A DNA stretch of 64,000 bases from Chitinophaga qingshengii (GCF_014529935.1 NZ_JACVFC010000002.1:124001-188000); one strand, 5' to 3'; shown: positions 7,992 to 17,806, counted from the stretch's first letter. Program-made: numbers and translations. The notes: generated from the letters alone by a model not told the origin.

Positions 7992-10900
7992 TTAAAGTTG
8001 AACATTAATACCGGCAATAAATGCCTTCATGATACCATACGTCCACTGATCACCCTGGCTTTCAGGATCGGTGAGCTTCAATTTGGTGAGGGTAAACGGA
8101 TTCTGTGCGTTCATATAAAAACGGAGCCCACGGATACCTATACGTTTCAGCCTGTCTGACTGGGTGTTATAGCCTAGCTGTATGTATTTTACGCGCAGAT
8201 AAGCGCCGTTCTGGAACCAGAAATCAGAAGACAATTTATTGTTGGTAGGTAACGTATTCAAACGCGGGAACATAGCGTTGGTACGCTCCGGTGTCCAATA
8301 GTTCTCAGAATAAAAACGGGTAGGTACACCACCATCTTTACTGTTGTCCATCGGCAGGGCCAGCATACCGGCCAGTACTACATCGGATTTGCCGGTACCT
8401 TGTAACAGGAACTCCAGGTCGAAGTTTTTATACGCTACGCGGAAGTTGGCGAAATAGTTCAACCTTGGAATCGGGTTACCAATATAAGTTTGGTCGGACC
8501 CATCGATAATTTTATTACCGCTGATGTCCAGATACTTGATGTCACCAGGTTGGGCGCCGGGTAATACCGGTATCAAGGGGTTGCCATCTTTGTCGAAATC
8601 GCTTGCCTGCAACAGCCCAGCGGTTTTGTAACCGAAGATACCGCCATACGGACCGCCTTCCTGCTGAATAGAGGTCGAACTTACATAAGGACCGTTCAAC
8701 AGGGTAACGATCGTATTTTTGTTATAGGTAACACCTGGACGGAAAGACACCGAAACATTTTTGCCGATATTACCGTTGTAGTTGACAGATGCCTCCCAAC
8801 CTTCGTTACGCAGCTTGCCGGCATTGACGGGCACTTTACCTTCAAAACCGCCGGTATAGGACAGTGGCGGACGCAGGATAATATCTTTGGTAAGTTTGTT
8901 ATAATAATCCACCACAATTTCCAGCTTGTTGTTGAACAAGCCCAGGTCCAGCCCCACGTCAGCCATATTCACGGTTTCCCAGCTCAGGTCAGGATTACCA
9001 TAGTTGGTTTCAAGACCACTACCGGAATTGATGGTGGTCTGGTATTGATACAGGTCCACATCGGATTCATTACCCAGCTGTCCGTAGGAAGCACGCAACT
9101 TCATGTTGCTGACGGCCTTTACAGACGACATAAATTTCTCCTTGCTGATATTCCACCCCAATGCTACGGAAGGGAAGAAACCATATTTGTGGCCTTTGGC
9201 GAATTTGGAAGAAGCATCCATACGGCCGGTCAGTTCCAGCAGGTATTTATCCTGGTAGGAGTAGTTCAGCTTGGCATAGGAAGACAACAGGGAGTTGATA
9301 TATAAGTACGTACCTGCTGAACTGGCGCTGGTATTTTTCTCTTCCTGTGAATAACCTGCCATCAGGAAGAAATGATGATCTTTCAGATCGAGCGTATAGT
9401 CTGCATTGGCTGCGATGTAGTAATACGTGGTCCTCGCCTGGACATAAGCCCTTTGTTGTCCCCATGTTTGCAGCAGCTGACCGGTGTAATAATCGAAGAA
9501 GTTGTAGTTATCACGCAGACTGCCTGTCAGGTCGCTGTTAAGACGGTAGCTGAACTGACCTCGCAGGTTCAATCCGGGAATCACTTCCCATTTAGGTTGC
9601 AGGTTGATACTGGATTGTCCGTACTCATTGACCAAACGGCCACCTTTTTCCGCGTACGCCAGCGGGTTAACGATATCTACATAACGGCCATAGATGTCGT
9701 CAGCCCCCTCCTTCGTCGGGTACTTGGGCAGAATAGTGGGCGGCACCCGGAAGATGTCTTCCAGCAAACGGGTACCATCATGGCCAAGTGTTCTGTTGGG
9801 CAGCAGGATATTACGTTTGATAGCCAGCAGGTCCATGTTGATCTGGAAGTTTTTTGCCAGTGATACAGAGGTGTTGGCGCGGATGTTATATTTCTTGCTG
9901 CTGGTGAGTGGTGTCATACCATCCTGGTACTGGTAGTTGGCATTGAGGGCAAAACGGGCAAGGCTGTTACCGCCGCTCACTCCTACGGAGTGACTGGTGA
10001 TGGGCGCTCTTTTGTTAACAATGACTTTCTGCCAATCGGTATTGGGGTATTTTATCGGATCGGTGCCGGCTATGGTTTGTTGAATATCGTCTTCGGAATA
10101 CAGGGGAGCTTTACCGGAATTGGCGAGGGCTTCATTGTACATACGCATGTACAGCGGTGCATCTACCGTTGGGGGCATTTTAGTGGGAGATTGAATACCG
10201 TAGTAGCCGTCATACGTAACGGCTACACGGCCGGGCGTACCTCTTTTGGTGGTTACCAGGATAACGCCGCTGGCGGCTCTGGCGCCGTAGATAGAAGCAG
10301 CGGCGGCATCTTTCAGCACCGTTACGCTTTCTACGGTCAACGGGTCAATATAGTTCATATCCATCGGGATACCATCTACCAGTACCAGCGGATTGGAGCC
10401 GTTGAGCGAGGTGATACCGCGTATTTTGATGGTGGCCGCATCGCCGCCGGGCAGGCCGGAAGCCTGGCTCACCTGCAGGCCGGTCACACCACCCTGCAAT
10501 GATTGCGAGATGGTGGTGATCGGTTTACCGCTCATGGCTGATTTTACATTGAGGGAAGCGACGGAGCTGGCGATATGTTTACGTTGTTGTTCTGTAATGC
10601 CCACTACCACTACTTCATCAAGGGCGGACACTTTTTCGTTCAACGCAATGGAAAGCCCGGTATTACTGCGCAACACATTGTATTCCGTGGCGATAAACCC
10701 CATCTGGCTGAATACAAGTGTAGCATTCTTCGGCGCCTGGATGGAGAAATAACCATCGGCATCGCTGGTAGTTCCGCGGGAAGTACCTTTCACTGCAATG
10801 GTAACGCCAGGTAAGGCCACCGGGGGCTCGTGGGTATCGTATACTCTACCTTTGATAGTGAGCAGACTGTCCTCGCGCAATTGTTTCAGCGGACGCACGG

Positions 10901-11276
10901 GTTGTTCATCTTTCGGGACAATCGCCACTTGCGTGCCTACAATCGTATAGCCGAGACCGGTACCATCCAATGCCTTGTCCAGCACCTCTACCAGCCTTTT
11001 GCCGCGCAGGTGCAGGGTGATGTTTTTCTCACCACGCATCAGTTCATCTTTATAAAAAATACGCCAGTTGCTCTGCGCCTGTATCTGGCGGAACAGCTCC
11101 GGTAGCGGAGCATTATTCACCCGCACATTCAGCGGGACATTCTGGGAGAAGGTTTTTCCGTGAGCGCTTACCAGCCCCACGAACAACAGGATCATGATTA
11201 GCCGCATAACATGCCATAATTTGGCTGGCGCCATGCCCGCAGGCAGGTAGCGCCAACAAACGTAAAATTTTTGCAT
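7992..11276 (-). CDS. SusC/RagA-family TonB-dependent transporter with STN domain
   Basis: 1094 aa. The signal region (residues about 20-45) is followed by an STN domain (VPLNVRVNNAPLPELFRQIQ), which in transducing receptors contacts the FecR anti-sigma factor. Next comes a carboxypeptidase-regulatory-like domain (TIKGRVYDTHEPPVALPGVT), then a plug with the SusC-type motif around SLNGSNPLVLVDGIPMD and DAAAASIYGARAASGVILV, and a C-terminal barrel. It imports an oligomer or other large ligand using TonB energy. ATGs also occur at residues 15 and 24, so the exact start is uncertain. The STN domain agrees with the fecR and sigma genes upstream. Confidence 0.93.
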   Translation of the reverse strand: MQKFYVCWRYLPAGMAPAKLWHVMRLIMILLFVGLVSAHGKTFSQNVPLNVRVNNAPLPELFRQIQAQSNWRIFYKDELMRGEKNITLHLRGKRLVEVLDKALDGTGLGYTIVGTQVAIVPKDEQPVRPLKQLREDSLLTIKGRVYDTHEPPVALPGVTIAVKGTSRGTTSDADGYFSIQAPKNATLVFSQMGFIATEYNVLRSNTGLSIALNEKVSALDEVVVVGITEQQRKHIASSVASLNVKSAMSGKPITTISQSLQGGVTGLQVSQASGLPGGDAATIKIRGITSLNGSNPLVLVDGIPMDMNYIDPLTVESVTVLKDAAAASIYGARAASGVILVTTKRGTPGRVAVTYDGYYGIQSPTKMPPTVDAPLYMRMYNEALANSGKAPLYSEDDIQQTIAGTDPIKYPNTDWQKVIVNKRAPITSHSVGVSGGNSLARFALNANYQYQDGMTPLTSSKKYNIRANTSVSLAKNFQINMDLLAIKRNILLPNRTLGHDGTRLLEDIFRVPPTILPKYPTKEGADDIYGRYVDIVNPLAYAEKGGRLVNEYGQSSINLQPKWEVIPGLNLRGQFSYRLNSDLTGSLRDNYNFFDYYTGQLLQTWGQQRAYVQARTTYYYIAANADYTLDLKDHHFFLMAGYSQEEKNTSASSAGTYLYINSLLSSYAKLNYSYQDKYLLELTGRMDASSKFAKGHKYGFFPSVALGWNISKEKFMSSVKAVSNMKLRASYGQLGNESDVDLYQYQTTINSGSGLETNYGNPDLSWETVNMADVGLDLGLFNNKLEIVVDYYNKLTKDIILRPPLSYTGGFEGKVPVNAGKLRNEGWEASVNYNGNIGKNVSVSFRPGVTYNKNTIVTLLNGPYVSSTSIQQEGGPYGGIFGYKTAGLLQASDFDKDGNPLIPVLPGAQPGDIKYLDISGNKIIDGSDQTYIGNPIPRLNYFANFRVAYKNFDLEFLLQGTGKSDVVLAGMLALPMDNSKDGGVPTRFYSENYWTPERTNAMFPRLNTLPTNNKLSSDFWFQNGAYLRVKYIQLGYNTQSDRLKRIGIRGLRFYMNAQNPFTLTKLKLTDPESQGDQWTYGIMKAFIAGINVQL

Positions 11277-11316
11277 ACATTTGTTTGGTTTAATTAATGA
11301 AATAGTTAGCCGGGCC

Positions 11317-11367
11317 GCCTGTTACCGCAGGCAGTCTTCACCGGAAGATGTTACCGCATCTTCCGGT
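11317..11367 (-). promoter_or_regulatory. Twin hairpins with identical loops between fecR and susC
   Basis: Two hairpins lie in the 113-base gap: GCCTG-TTACCG-CAGGC (11317-11332) and ACCGGAAGATG-TTACCG-CATCTTCCGGT (11340-11367). Both have the same 6-base loop. On the transcribed minus strand no T-run follows the stems, so they are not ordinary terminators for fecR. They could stabilise the 5' end of a processed susC message or attenuate read-through. The T-run exists only for plus-strand reading, where no gene is present. Confidence 0.55.
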
Positions 11368-11389
11368 TTTTTTGGCTTTTCGCTGGTGC

Positions 11390-12502
11390 TTATTTGGTTT
11401 TAAAAATGATTGTGCTTCCCTCCCTTTCATACTTCAGGGAAGTAGTCGCTGCTATTATGTCAAGTACATCGTTCATTGTTTTCTGCAGATCAAGGTTACC
11501 CGAAAATGTTTCATTACCCGACCGCGTGTCTGTTGTTATTGGTTGATTGTAATACCTGGATAGTTTTCTCAGTATTTCATATAAAGAAGTATGTTCTGCG
11601 ATAATAACACCGTCTTTCCAGGAGATAAACCCGGCAACGTCTACTTTGTCCACTGTCATATTGCCGTTCTTACCGGTGTACAAGGCCCGGGTACCGGGCG
11701 ACAATTCTACCGGCGCTCCTTTCTTTCCCGGTCCCCTGAAGGCTTCCAGCCGAACGCTTCCACTGGCTAGTACTACCTGTGAAGCCGTCTCATCGTGGTA
11801 GGCAGAAATATTAAACGCGGTACCCAATACGGCTATCTTCATATCGTCGGCGTATACACTAAAAGGACGGTGTGCATCTGCGGCTACGTCAAAATAGGCT
11901 TCTCCTTCCAGGAATACTTCCCGCTGCTGCTGCCCGAAGGCGGCTGGATATACCAGCCGGGAACCGGCATTGAGCCATACTTTGGTGCCGTCTTCCAGCT
12001 GCAGGGAGGCTACGTTGCCATAGGGTACCAGCAGGGTATTAAATACCGGCCGGTCCGCTGCCAGCTCCTGCCGTATCTGCTGTGAATCTATCTTTAGCTG
12101 CGTGCCACTCGCCTGATACGCAATGGCGGCGTGACTATTATGGATGTTCAGCTGCTGCTGATTGCCCAGTATCATACGGGTGACAGTCGTATCTCCGTTG
12201 GAATAGGTCTGCCCGGCGGCATAGGCCACCAATGCCGGTAATGGTTCGTGCGGGCGTTGCCATTGCCACCATCCCAGGCCGGCAGATAACAGCATCACCA
12301 CTGCGGCGGCCACTCTCCACCAGGAATGCCACCAGTGGCTGACGGGCGGTTGCACCATGCCGGCGGCTATGCGTTCCCATAACAGGGCCTTTTCTGCTAC
12401 AGACAACTTTTCATTACCGGATGCCTGCACGATGGAAATCATCCGCTCTTTGTCCGCTCCGGCGCCTTCTTCCATACCATATAAATGGTTGTTCATGTCC
12501 AT
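11390..12502 (-). CDS. FecR-family anti-sigma factor
   Basis: 370 aa. An N-terminal cytoplasmic part of about 75 residues is followed by one membrane segment (WRVAAAVVMLLSAGLGWW). The periplasmic FecR domain contains VPYGNVASLQLEDGTKVWL and FLEGEAYFDVA, and the C-terminal domain (TSLYEILRKLSRYYNQPI) is DUF4974/STN-like. It holds the sigma factor encoded just upstream inactive until the SusC STN domain signals ligand binding. It sits 69 bases after the sigma gene and is presumably co-transcribed with it. Confidence 0.92.
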   Translation of the reverse strand: MDMNNHLYGMEEGAGADKERMISIVQASGNEKLSVAEKALLWERIAAGMVQPPVSHWWHSWWRVAAAVVMLLSAGLGWWQWQRPHEPLPALVAYAAGQTYSNGDTTVTRMILGNQQQLNIHNSHAAIAYQASGTQLKIDSQQIRQELAADRPVFNTLLVPYGNVASLQLEDGTKVWLNAGSRLVYPAAFGQQQREVFLEGEAYFDVAADAHRPFSVYADDMKIAVLGTAFNISAYHDETASQVVLASGSVRLEAFRGPGKKGAPVELSPGTRALYTGKNGNMTVDKVDVAGFISWKDGVIIAEHTSLYEILRKLSRYYNQPITTDTRSGNETFSGNLDLQKTMNDVLDIIAATTSLKYEREGSTIIFKTK

Positions 12503-12571
12503 AGATAATATTTGCCCCTATATAACAGAGCAGGCTGATTCCATTTTATAGACTCCTTTCCGGAAATTTTT

Positions 12572-13192
12572 TTAAAAATTTTTCAGGCAGATCAATAATA
12601 ACATACCGAAGGTTGGTAGTGTGTTGACCGGCATTTCCTGCCGGAGCTGACGAATACCCCTATAGGCAAGGGTTCGGCAGGTAGGTACGGAAATCTCCAT
12701 CAGTTCAGCTACTTCTTCGTAGGAAAGCTCGCAGTTGTATTTCAGGTAGAGAATTTCTTTTTGTCGCGCAGGCAGTTTATTCATCTCCGCAGCCAGGCGG
12801 TTTAAAGCGGTCTGTTGCTCTTCCTGTGCAATCATATGGCTTTGTACGTCGTTGGCCTCGAAGGTAAGCCGGAAGTAGTTTTCGGCCCGGGCCATATCTT
12901 CCTGGAAAGAAAAACGGGATTTTTTCTTTAAAGCAGCATTCAGCCGTCGGCGGAAAGATACCAGTAAATAAAAACGGAGATTCACCTTCCGGGCCAGGTT
13001 CCGGCGTTGTATGTACAGATCGGTGAACAGGTCATGTATACAATCCATGATCATTTCCCGGTCGCTAAAATAGCGCAACGCATAAGCATACAGCATATCA
13101 GCCGAAGCTTCATACAATACGCTGAAAGCCTGCTGATCGCCTGCTATCACGTCTTTCCATAACGTTTCCTCATTGACTCCGGTTAGCTTCAT
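12572..13192 (-). CDS. ECF RNA polymerase sigma-70 factor
   Basis: 206 aa. Region 2 lies around residues 25-95 (FSVLYEASADMLYAYALRYF) and region 4 around 130-185 (LPARQKEILYLKYNCELSYE, then MEISVPTCRTLAYRGIRQLR). It directs RNA polymerase to its own operon and the susCD genes when released by FecR. The C-terminus (TFGMLLLICLKNF) is hydrophobic, seen in some Bacteroidota sigma factors of this kind. It is the first gene of the leftward unit; a very long palindrome lies 150 bases upstream. Confidence 0.92.
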   Translation of the reverse strand: MKLTGVNEETLWKDVIAGDQQAFSVLYEASADMLYAYALRYFSDREMIMDCIHDLFTDLYIQRRNLARKVNLRFYLLVSFRRRLNAALKKKSRFSFQEDMARAENYFRLTFEANDVQSHMIAQEEQQTALNRLAAEMNKLPARQKEILYLKYNCELSYEEVAELMEISVPTCRTLAYRGIRQLRQEMPVNTLPTFGMLLLICLKNF

Positions 13193-13341
13193 CAGATCGT
13201 TGGATTATTGCAGATCGATATCAAACTTTAAGTTACATAACAGGATATAAAATTAAAAATACATAGACGGGTTTAATATTATGAAATCATTATCAAGCTG
13301 AGAAGGATGAAAAAGAGAGAAAATAACACCGGAATTTATAG

Positions 13342-13474
13342 ATTTAGGGATTTACGGATTTACGGATTTCGGGATTTATAAAAAGCGAAGACCAGAGCGA
13401 TATATGTTTGCTCAGGTCTTCGCTTTTTATAAATCCCGAAATCCGTAAATCCGTAAATCCGTAAATCCCTAAAT
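13342..13474. repeat. 133-bp palindrome made of TTTACGGA words; terminator of the lptD-like gene
   Basis: The inner stem is a perfect 31 bp (13363-13393 with 13415-13445), holding AAAAAGCGAAGACC / GGTCTTCGCTTTTT around a 21-base loop region with a further GAGC/GCTC pair. The stem then continues for 21 bp on the left arm (13342-13362) against 29 bases on the right arm (13446-13474). The difference is one extra 8-base TCCGTAAA unit on the right, so the outer stem is perfect apart from an 8-base bulge. It starts at the stop codon of the lptD-like gene and can terminate it. Confidence 0.85.
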
Positions 13475-16245
13475 TAAAAATCGTAGAACTGTCGCGATCG
13501 GTTGATCCGCAAATCCCGCAGGATACCCGCTTTCGGGTTGATAGTAATACTAAACTGCCGGAATGTACCGAATGGTATCAGGTTGATAGACATCTGCCAG
13601 CAATGCAGGTCCCTCGATATATACATATTCGTATAGGCGATCTGCATATTCGTGAAATCAAAACCACTGTTCAAACCCACTTTCCATTTAGGTGTCAGGC
13701 TGAAGTCGCCATTGAAACTAACGTATTGGGTTACACGCTTTACCACCCCGCCGGAATCAGGAATAAGCTGGTTGGTATACGATAAGCTGTAAGACAGGTC
13801 CACGCGCCAGGGTATATCAAAATCCACATATTCGCCCGGGTTGTTACGCATCATCTGTAGTTGCCGTTGCTGCGCTGCCATGGCAGCATCCGCATTGGTA
13901 ATATTTTCAAGCGAATCTATCTTCTTCTGTTTGTCCTGCCCCTTCTTGTCTTTCGACTGGAAAGAAGTACTCAGTGAAACACTGGCAGTCGTTATCCGGC
14001 CGAGACTGAATTTACCCTGTTGCCATACATATTTATCAACAGGGTGTCCACGGCCGTCATCTGCATATGGGTTCAATGTCGCATTGGCAGAGATATTCAC
14101 CTTATCAAACAGGTTGGTACGGGCATAAAGGGCGAAAGGCGATAATTTAAAGGAGTCGGCAACGAAGTTGTAACTGCCGGTAATACCGAAACCGTCTAAC
14201 AACTTGACCTTCTTCTCATGATTACCCGATGTATCCTTCCTGGAAAACACTTTCATCTCCAGGTTATTGTCCAGGCCGAAGTTAAGCCCCCCGAAAGTAC
14301 CGGCCTTGGGCACACCCACGATGGAACCGTCAAAATAGGAGATTCTCATACTATCCCGGTCGCCTTTACCATACCGGTACCCATAATAATAGGCGCTGGA
14401 GAAATCCGGGCTATAGTTGGCACTCACGGTAGGGCGCATCACGTGGCGGATGGCCTTGATATTGGAATGTTTGCTGAAAGCGTACATACCATACACCGCA
14501 GTAGACAGGGCAGCACTCATGGTCACATCGCGCGCGGTAAAGAAACCAGGAATATAGGTAGTATCCACACCTCCGAAGGAAGTATCGGTAATCCTTTTAT
14601 TGTTATTCCATTTTTTAAATACTTTCTTGGTATACCAGTATTCGTTATAGTTGACACTGGGGGAGAAAGTCAGCGTTTTCAGCACCGGGATAGAAAAAGA
14701 CACCGGGATGGAATGCTGCATACCACTCTGCATAGCGTTAAACATGGCCTGTTTACCAAACAGGGAGTCTTTGAAGCTGGCCTGGTTACGCAATATACCG
14801 TTATAGGAAATACCGATTTTTTCGTACCATTTGGGGGTGCCCACCATCTCTTTCGGCTGGAACGGATAGATGGTATTGACCGTAAAGGTACCATCCGGGA
14901 AAGAGATAGACACGTCGCGGGTAGCCAGGTTCTGGGAGTGGTTCAGCCCCAGGGTAAGGTTATAGGGCTTGCCCTGCCAGGTCTTGGAGAAGGTGACAGA
15001 CGACCCGATGTTGTTGTTCACACGGGTGCTATAGTCAAATACGTTGAATCTGTTGTAGGAAGAGCTACCGAAGTTCACGCTGGCGCCGAAGTTCACCCCC
15101 GGACGGGCCTTGCTGTCCATACTGTGGTTCCAGGTAATGCGGAAGTCACGCGACTTGGTAAACTCCGAAGGTACCGCCGGGTCCCCGAAACGGGTATTGG
15201 CAAAGCTCAGGTTCAGGCCTCCATTGTATTTATACCGCTTCCGGTAGGTAGGACTGGCGGTCAGGCTCCAGCTGCCGTAGGAGTATACGTCGCCCCGCAG
15301 GGTGAGGTCCATATGCTCCCCCAGGCCAATGTAGTAGCCACCGTTTTCCAGGCCCATCCCCTTCTGCTGGTTCATCACATACTGTGGCGGCAGGATACCG
15401 GAGCGTTGTCCCTGGGTGATGGGGAAAATGGCAAATGGGATGTACAAAGGCGTGGGTATACCCATAATTTCCAGGTTTGCCGGCCCGGAAATGATTAATT
15501 TATCAGGTATTACCTTTATTTTACGGGCTCTGAAGCTAAAGTGCGGCGTATCCAGGTTACAGGTAGTATAGCCGTTTTTGAAACCGAAGATGGTATTATC
15601 CGATGCCTTTTTGGTAAGCTCACTGTGAACATAGCCTTCGCCGTACTGGGAGCGGGTATTGTAGATCTTTGCTTTCTGGGAGGTAAAGTTGTATTTGAGC
15701 GTATCCGACTCAAAACTCTGTCCCCCGTCGTTCATGACAGGGCGGCCGATAATCTTTCCTGCCGTATCTTTGGCATTAGTGGCCTGTAATACGCCGGTAT
15801 TCTGGTCGAAATTCATTTTTTCGGCAGAAAGATCGATCGTTTTATATTTGGTGTTGGCAGAGCCATACAGGTAAAACTGCTTGTCAGGCACCATCAGGAT
15901 GATGGAATCCTTGGCCTTGTAGGTTACCGGCGCATCCAGCGTATCTTTGGACACTTTGGGAATAAAAACGGTATCCACCGTCACTTCTTTGGAAGTGTCC
16001 TGGTCTTTGGATACCACATTGGTATCTGCTCCCGGTTTGGAAGTCACTTTGGGCACTTTAGGCGGTACGGTGTCTTTCCGGGCAGGAACGGTATCTGCCA
16101 AAGTTTTGTTAAAAGTCGGCGATGCGTGTGGCCTGGCGCCACCTGATGCATCTATAATAAAGGGAACGGCAATAACCACACCTGCAAAAGCCAGGTATGT
16201 CTGCCGTAAAAACTTTTTATAATTATTTTTGTAGCTAGAGCTCAT
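13474..16245 (-). CDS. lptD: LptD-like LPS-assembly outer-membrane protein
   Basis: 923 aa. A signal-like hydrophobic segment (YLAFAGVVIAVPFII) is followed by a low-complexity Thr/Lys/Val linker, then an OstA-like N-terminal domain (DLSAEKMNFDQNTGVLQATN). The LptD-typical junction follows (GYTTCNLDTPHFSFRARKIK and GIPTPLYIPFAIFPI), then a long beta-barrel. LptD inserts lipopolysaccharide into the outer leaflet. The classical Cys pairs of enterobacterial LptD are not evident; one Cys is in the TTCN motif. The OstA-like gene at 18815 encodes a likely periplasmic partner. Confidence 0.82.
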   Translation of the reverse strand: MSSSYKNNYKKFLRQTYLAFAGVVIAVPFIIDASGGARPHASPTFNKTLADTVPARKDTVPPKVPKVTSKPGADTNVVSKDQDTSKEVTVDTVFIPKVSKDTLDAPVTYKAKDSIILMVPDKQFYLYGSANTKYKTIDLSAEKMNFDQNTGVLQATNAKDTAGKIIGRPVMNDGGQSFESDTLKYNFTSQKAKIYNTRSQYGEGYVHSELTKKASDNTIFGFKNGYTTCNLDTPHFSFRARKIKVIPDKLIISGPANLEIMGIPTPLYIPFAIFPITQGQRSGILPPQYVMNQQKGMGLENGGYYIGLGEHMDLTLRGDVYSYGSWSLTASPTYRKRYKYNGGLNLSFANTRFGDPAVPSEFTKSRDFRITWNHSMDSKARPGVNFGASVNFGSSSYNRFNVFDYSTRVNNNIGSSVTFSKTWQGKPYNLTLGLNHSQNLATRDVSISFPDGTFTVNTIYPFQPKEMVGTPKWYEKIGISYNGILRNQASFKDSLFGKQAMFNAMQSGMQHSIPVSFSIPVLKTLTFSPSVNYNEYWYTKKVFKKWNNNKRITDTSFGGVDTTYIPGFFTARDVTMSAALSTAVYGMYAFSKHSNIKAIRHVMRPTVSANYSPDFSSAYYYGYRYGKGDRDSMRISYFDGSIVGVPKAGTFGGLNFGLDNNLEMKVFSRKDTSGNHEKKVKLLDGFGITGSYNFVADSFKLSPFALYARTNLFDKVNISANATLNPYADDGRGHPVDKYVWQQGKFSLGRITTASVSLSTSFQSKDKKGQDKQKKIDSLENITNADAAMAAQQRQLQMMRNNPGEYVDFDIPWRVDLSYSLSYTNQLIPDSGGVVKRVTQYVSFNGDFSLTPKWKVGLNSGFDFTNMQIAYTNMYISRDLHCWQMSINLIPFGTFRQFSITINPKAGILRDLRINRSRQFYDF

Positions 16246-16260
16246 GAGTTAAGGCGGGCA

Positions 16261-16268
16261 CAAACCTA
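16261..16268 (-). promoter_or_regulatory. Candidate -7 box of the lptD-like gene
   Basis: Minus strand TAGGTTTG matches TAnnTTTG. A TTTG at 16291-16294 (minus) is 22 bases upstream, slightly longer than the usual spacing. The predicted start point is only about 10 bases before the ATG. Confidence 0.45.
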
Positions 16269-16420
16269 CAAGAAATTATACAATTTATTACAAAAGACGA
16301 CTTGTAAAGTTTGATGCCAGCCGGCGGACAAGAGACTGAAAACACGCATGGAGCAAAGGAATTACTATTTTAACAGATAAACTTATTTTTTTATTTTTTG
16401 TGATAACAGCACCCATTAAA

Positions 16421-17680
16421 ATGAGAATCATGCGCTGGAACCGATTTTGGATTTTAGGACTGGGAACTCTTTTCACCTGTACCTTTTTTATTCAGGCAAA
16501 AAACAATCCAGTTTCAAAGAAACAGGAAAACCCTATCCGGACTATTGTAATTGATGCCGGTCACGGTGGCGAAGACCCCGGGGCCAGAGGAAGCTACTCC
16601 ACAGAAAAACAGGTAACACTGGCCGTGGCACTGAAACTGGGGAAAATCCTGGAAGACAACCTGCCCGATGTAAAGGTAGTGTATACACGAAAATCTGACC
16701 GCTTCGATGATCCCCGCAAAAAAGCGCAGATCGCCAACGACGCCAAAGGCGACCTTTTTGTGTCTATCCACTGTAATTCTACCGGCAAAATCAGAAAGGT
16801 AACCGGCTATAAAACCGTCTACCATAAAAAAGGGAAAAAGAAAATCCCCGTAAAACAACCCATCTATTCCTATTTCGCGAGCAACGCCAAAGGAACGGAA
16901 ACGTATATATGGGCCACCAGTAAGAACAACGCCAAAATGGAGTCCCTCAAACAGAACTCCGTGATCGTACTGGACGCCAATTCAGAAGAAACCAAACAAC
17001 TGATGGATGATACCGACCCGGAAACCTTCATCCTCCTCAATACACTGCGTAACGCCTACTTCGACCAAAGCCTCCGGTTATCTACCCTCATCGAGGACGA
17101 ATTTACCAAGGCTGGCCGCATCAGCAGGGGCGCCCGTCAGAGGAATGAAAAAGGTATCTGGGTACTTTCCGCTACAGCTATGCCCAGCGTACTCGTAGAA
17201 CTGGGCTTCATCAGCAACCCGGAAGAGGAAGAATATCTCAACTCTATGAGCGGCCAACAGGAACTGGCCATGGGCATCTTTAAAGCCATCAAACGGTACC
17301 GCGATGAACTGGAACGGTTTACCAACAACCGCAGCTCTACCAACGGCGATGAAGCCACTGCCAGCCGCCCGCAGGCTTTCCATAAAGCCCGTAAACAAGC
17401 CGGTAAGGATAAAATTAAAGCCGGTAAAGAAAAACCGACCGTACCAGACCCCAACGACGACTACTGCATTCAATTAATGACCACCGATAAATTATATACA
17501 CCGGGAGCTTCCATTTTCAGGAAGCTCCACGGTAATATCAGTCATGAACAGATCGTGCTGAATAAAAAAAAAATGCACCGATATACCTGGGGACACTTTA
17601 AAACAGACCGGCAAGCCTCCACGGCTGTACGAAAAGCCCGCAAACTCGGCTTCAGGGATGCTTTCGTAACTTCCTGCTGA
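16421..17680 (+). CDS. N-acetylmuramoyl-L-alanine amidase
   Basis: 419 aa from the ATG at 16421 (a GTG at 16400 and an ATG at 16430 are alternatives). A signal or anchor segment (FWILGLGTLFTCTFFIQA) precedes an Amidase_3 domain. Zn-site motifs are visible: IVIDAGHGGEDPGARG, VSIHCNS and SVLVELGFISNPEEEEYL. It cleaves the amide bond between MurNAc and the stem peptide during cell separation. The C-terminal about 75 residues (DDYCIQLMTTDKLYTPG to the end) look like a SPOR-type peptidoglycan-binding domain. It is divergent from lptD and followed by the MlaD-like gene. Confidence 0.92.
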   Translation: MRIMRWNRFWILGLGTLFTCTFFIQAKNNPVSKKQENPIRTIVIDAGHGGEDPGARGSYSTEKQVTLAVALKLGKILEDNLPDVKVVYTRKSDRFDDPRKKAQIANDAKGDLFVSIHCNSTGKIRKVTGYKTVYHKKGKKKIPVKQPIYSYFASNAKGTETYIWATSKNNAKMESLKQNSVIVLDANSEETKQLMDDTDPETFILLNTLRNAYFDQSLRLSTLIEDEFTKAGRISRGARQRNEKGIWVLSATAMPSVLVELGFISNPEEEEYLNSMSGQQELAMGIFKAIKRYRDELERFTNNRSSTNGDEATASRPQAFHKARKQAGKDKIKAGKEKPTVPDPNDDYCIQLMTTDKLYTPGASIFRKLHGNISHEQIVLNKKKMHRYTWGHFKTDRQASTAVRKARKLGFRDAFVTSC

Positions 17681-17777
17681 TCACTCACTTCCCCTCTCCC
17701 CCATACCCCGATACCCCGCTTCCCCCTTTTTATTACCAACATTTTCTCCCACCTACGCCCCGTGCATGCTTTTTGAT

Positions 17778-17785
17778 TATTTTTG
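17778..17785 (+). promoter_or_regulatory. Candidate -7 box of the mlaD-like gene
   Basis: TATTTTTG fits TAnnTTTG 21 bases before the ATG. It follows a strongly pyrimidine-rich stretch (17683-17735) after the amidase stop. No TTTG is seen at the -33 distance. Confidence 0.4.
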
Positions 17786-17806
17786 CGGTGAACGTATACG
17801 AATCTC

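Noticed and set aside
14218..15498. A 426-codon frame antisense to the lptD-like gene
   Set aside because: Shadow of a conserved barrel gene; no promoter or homology visible.
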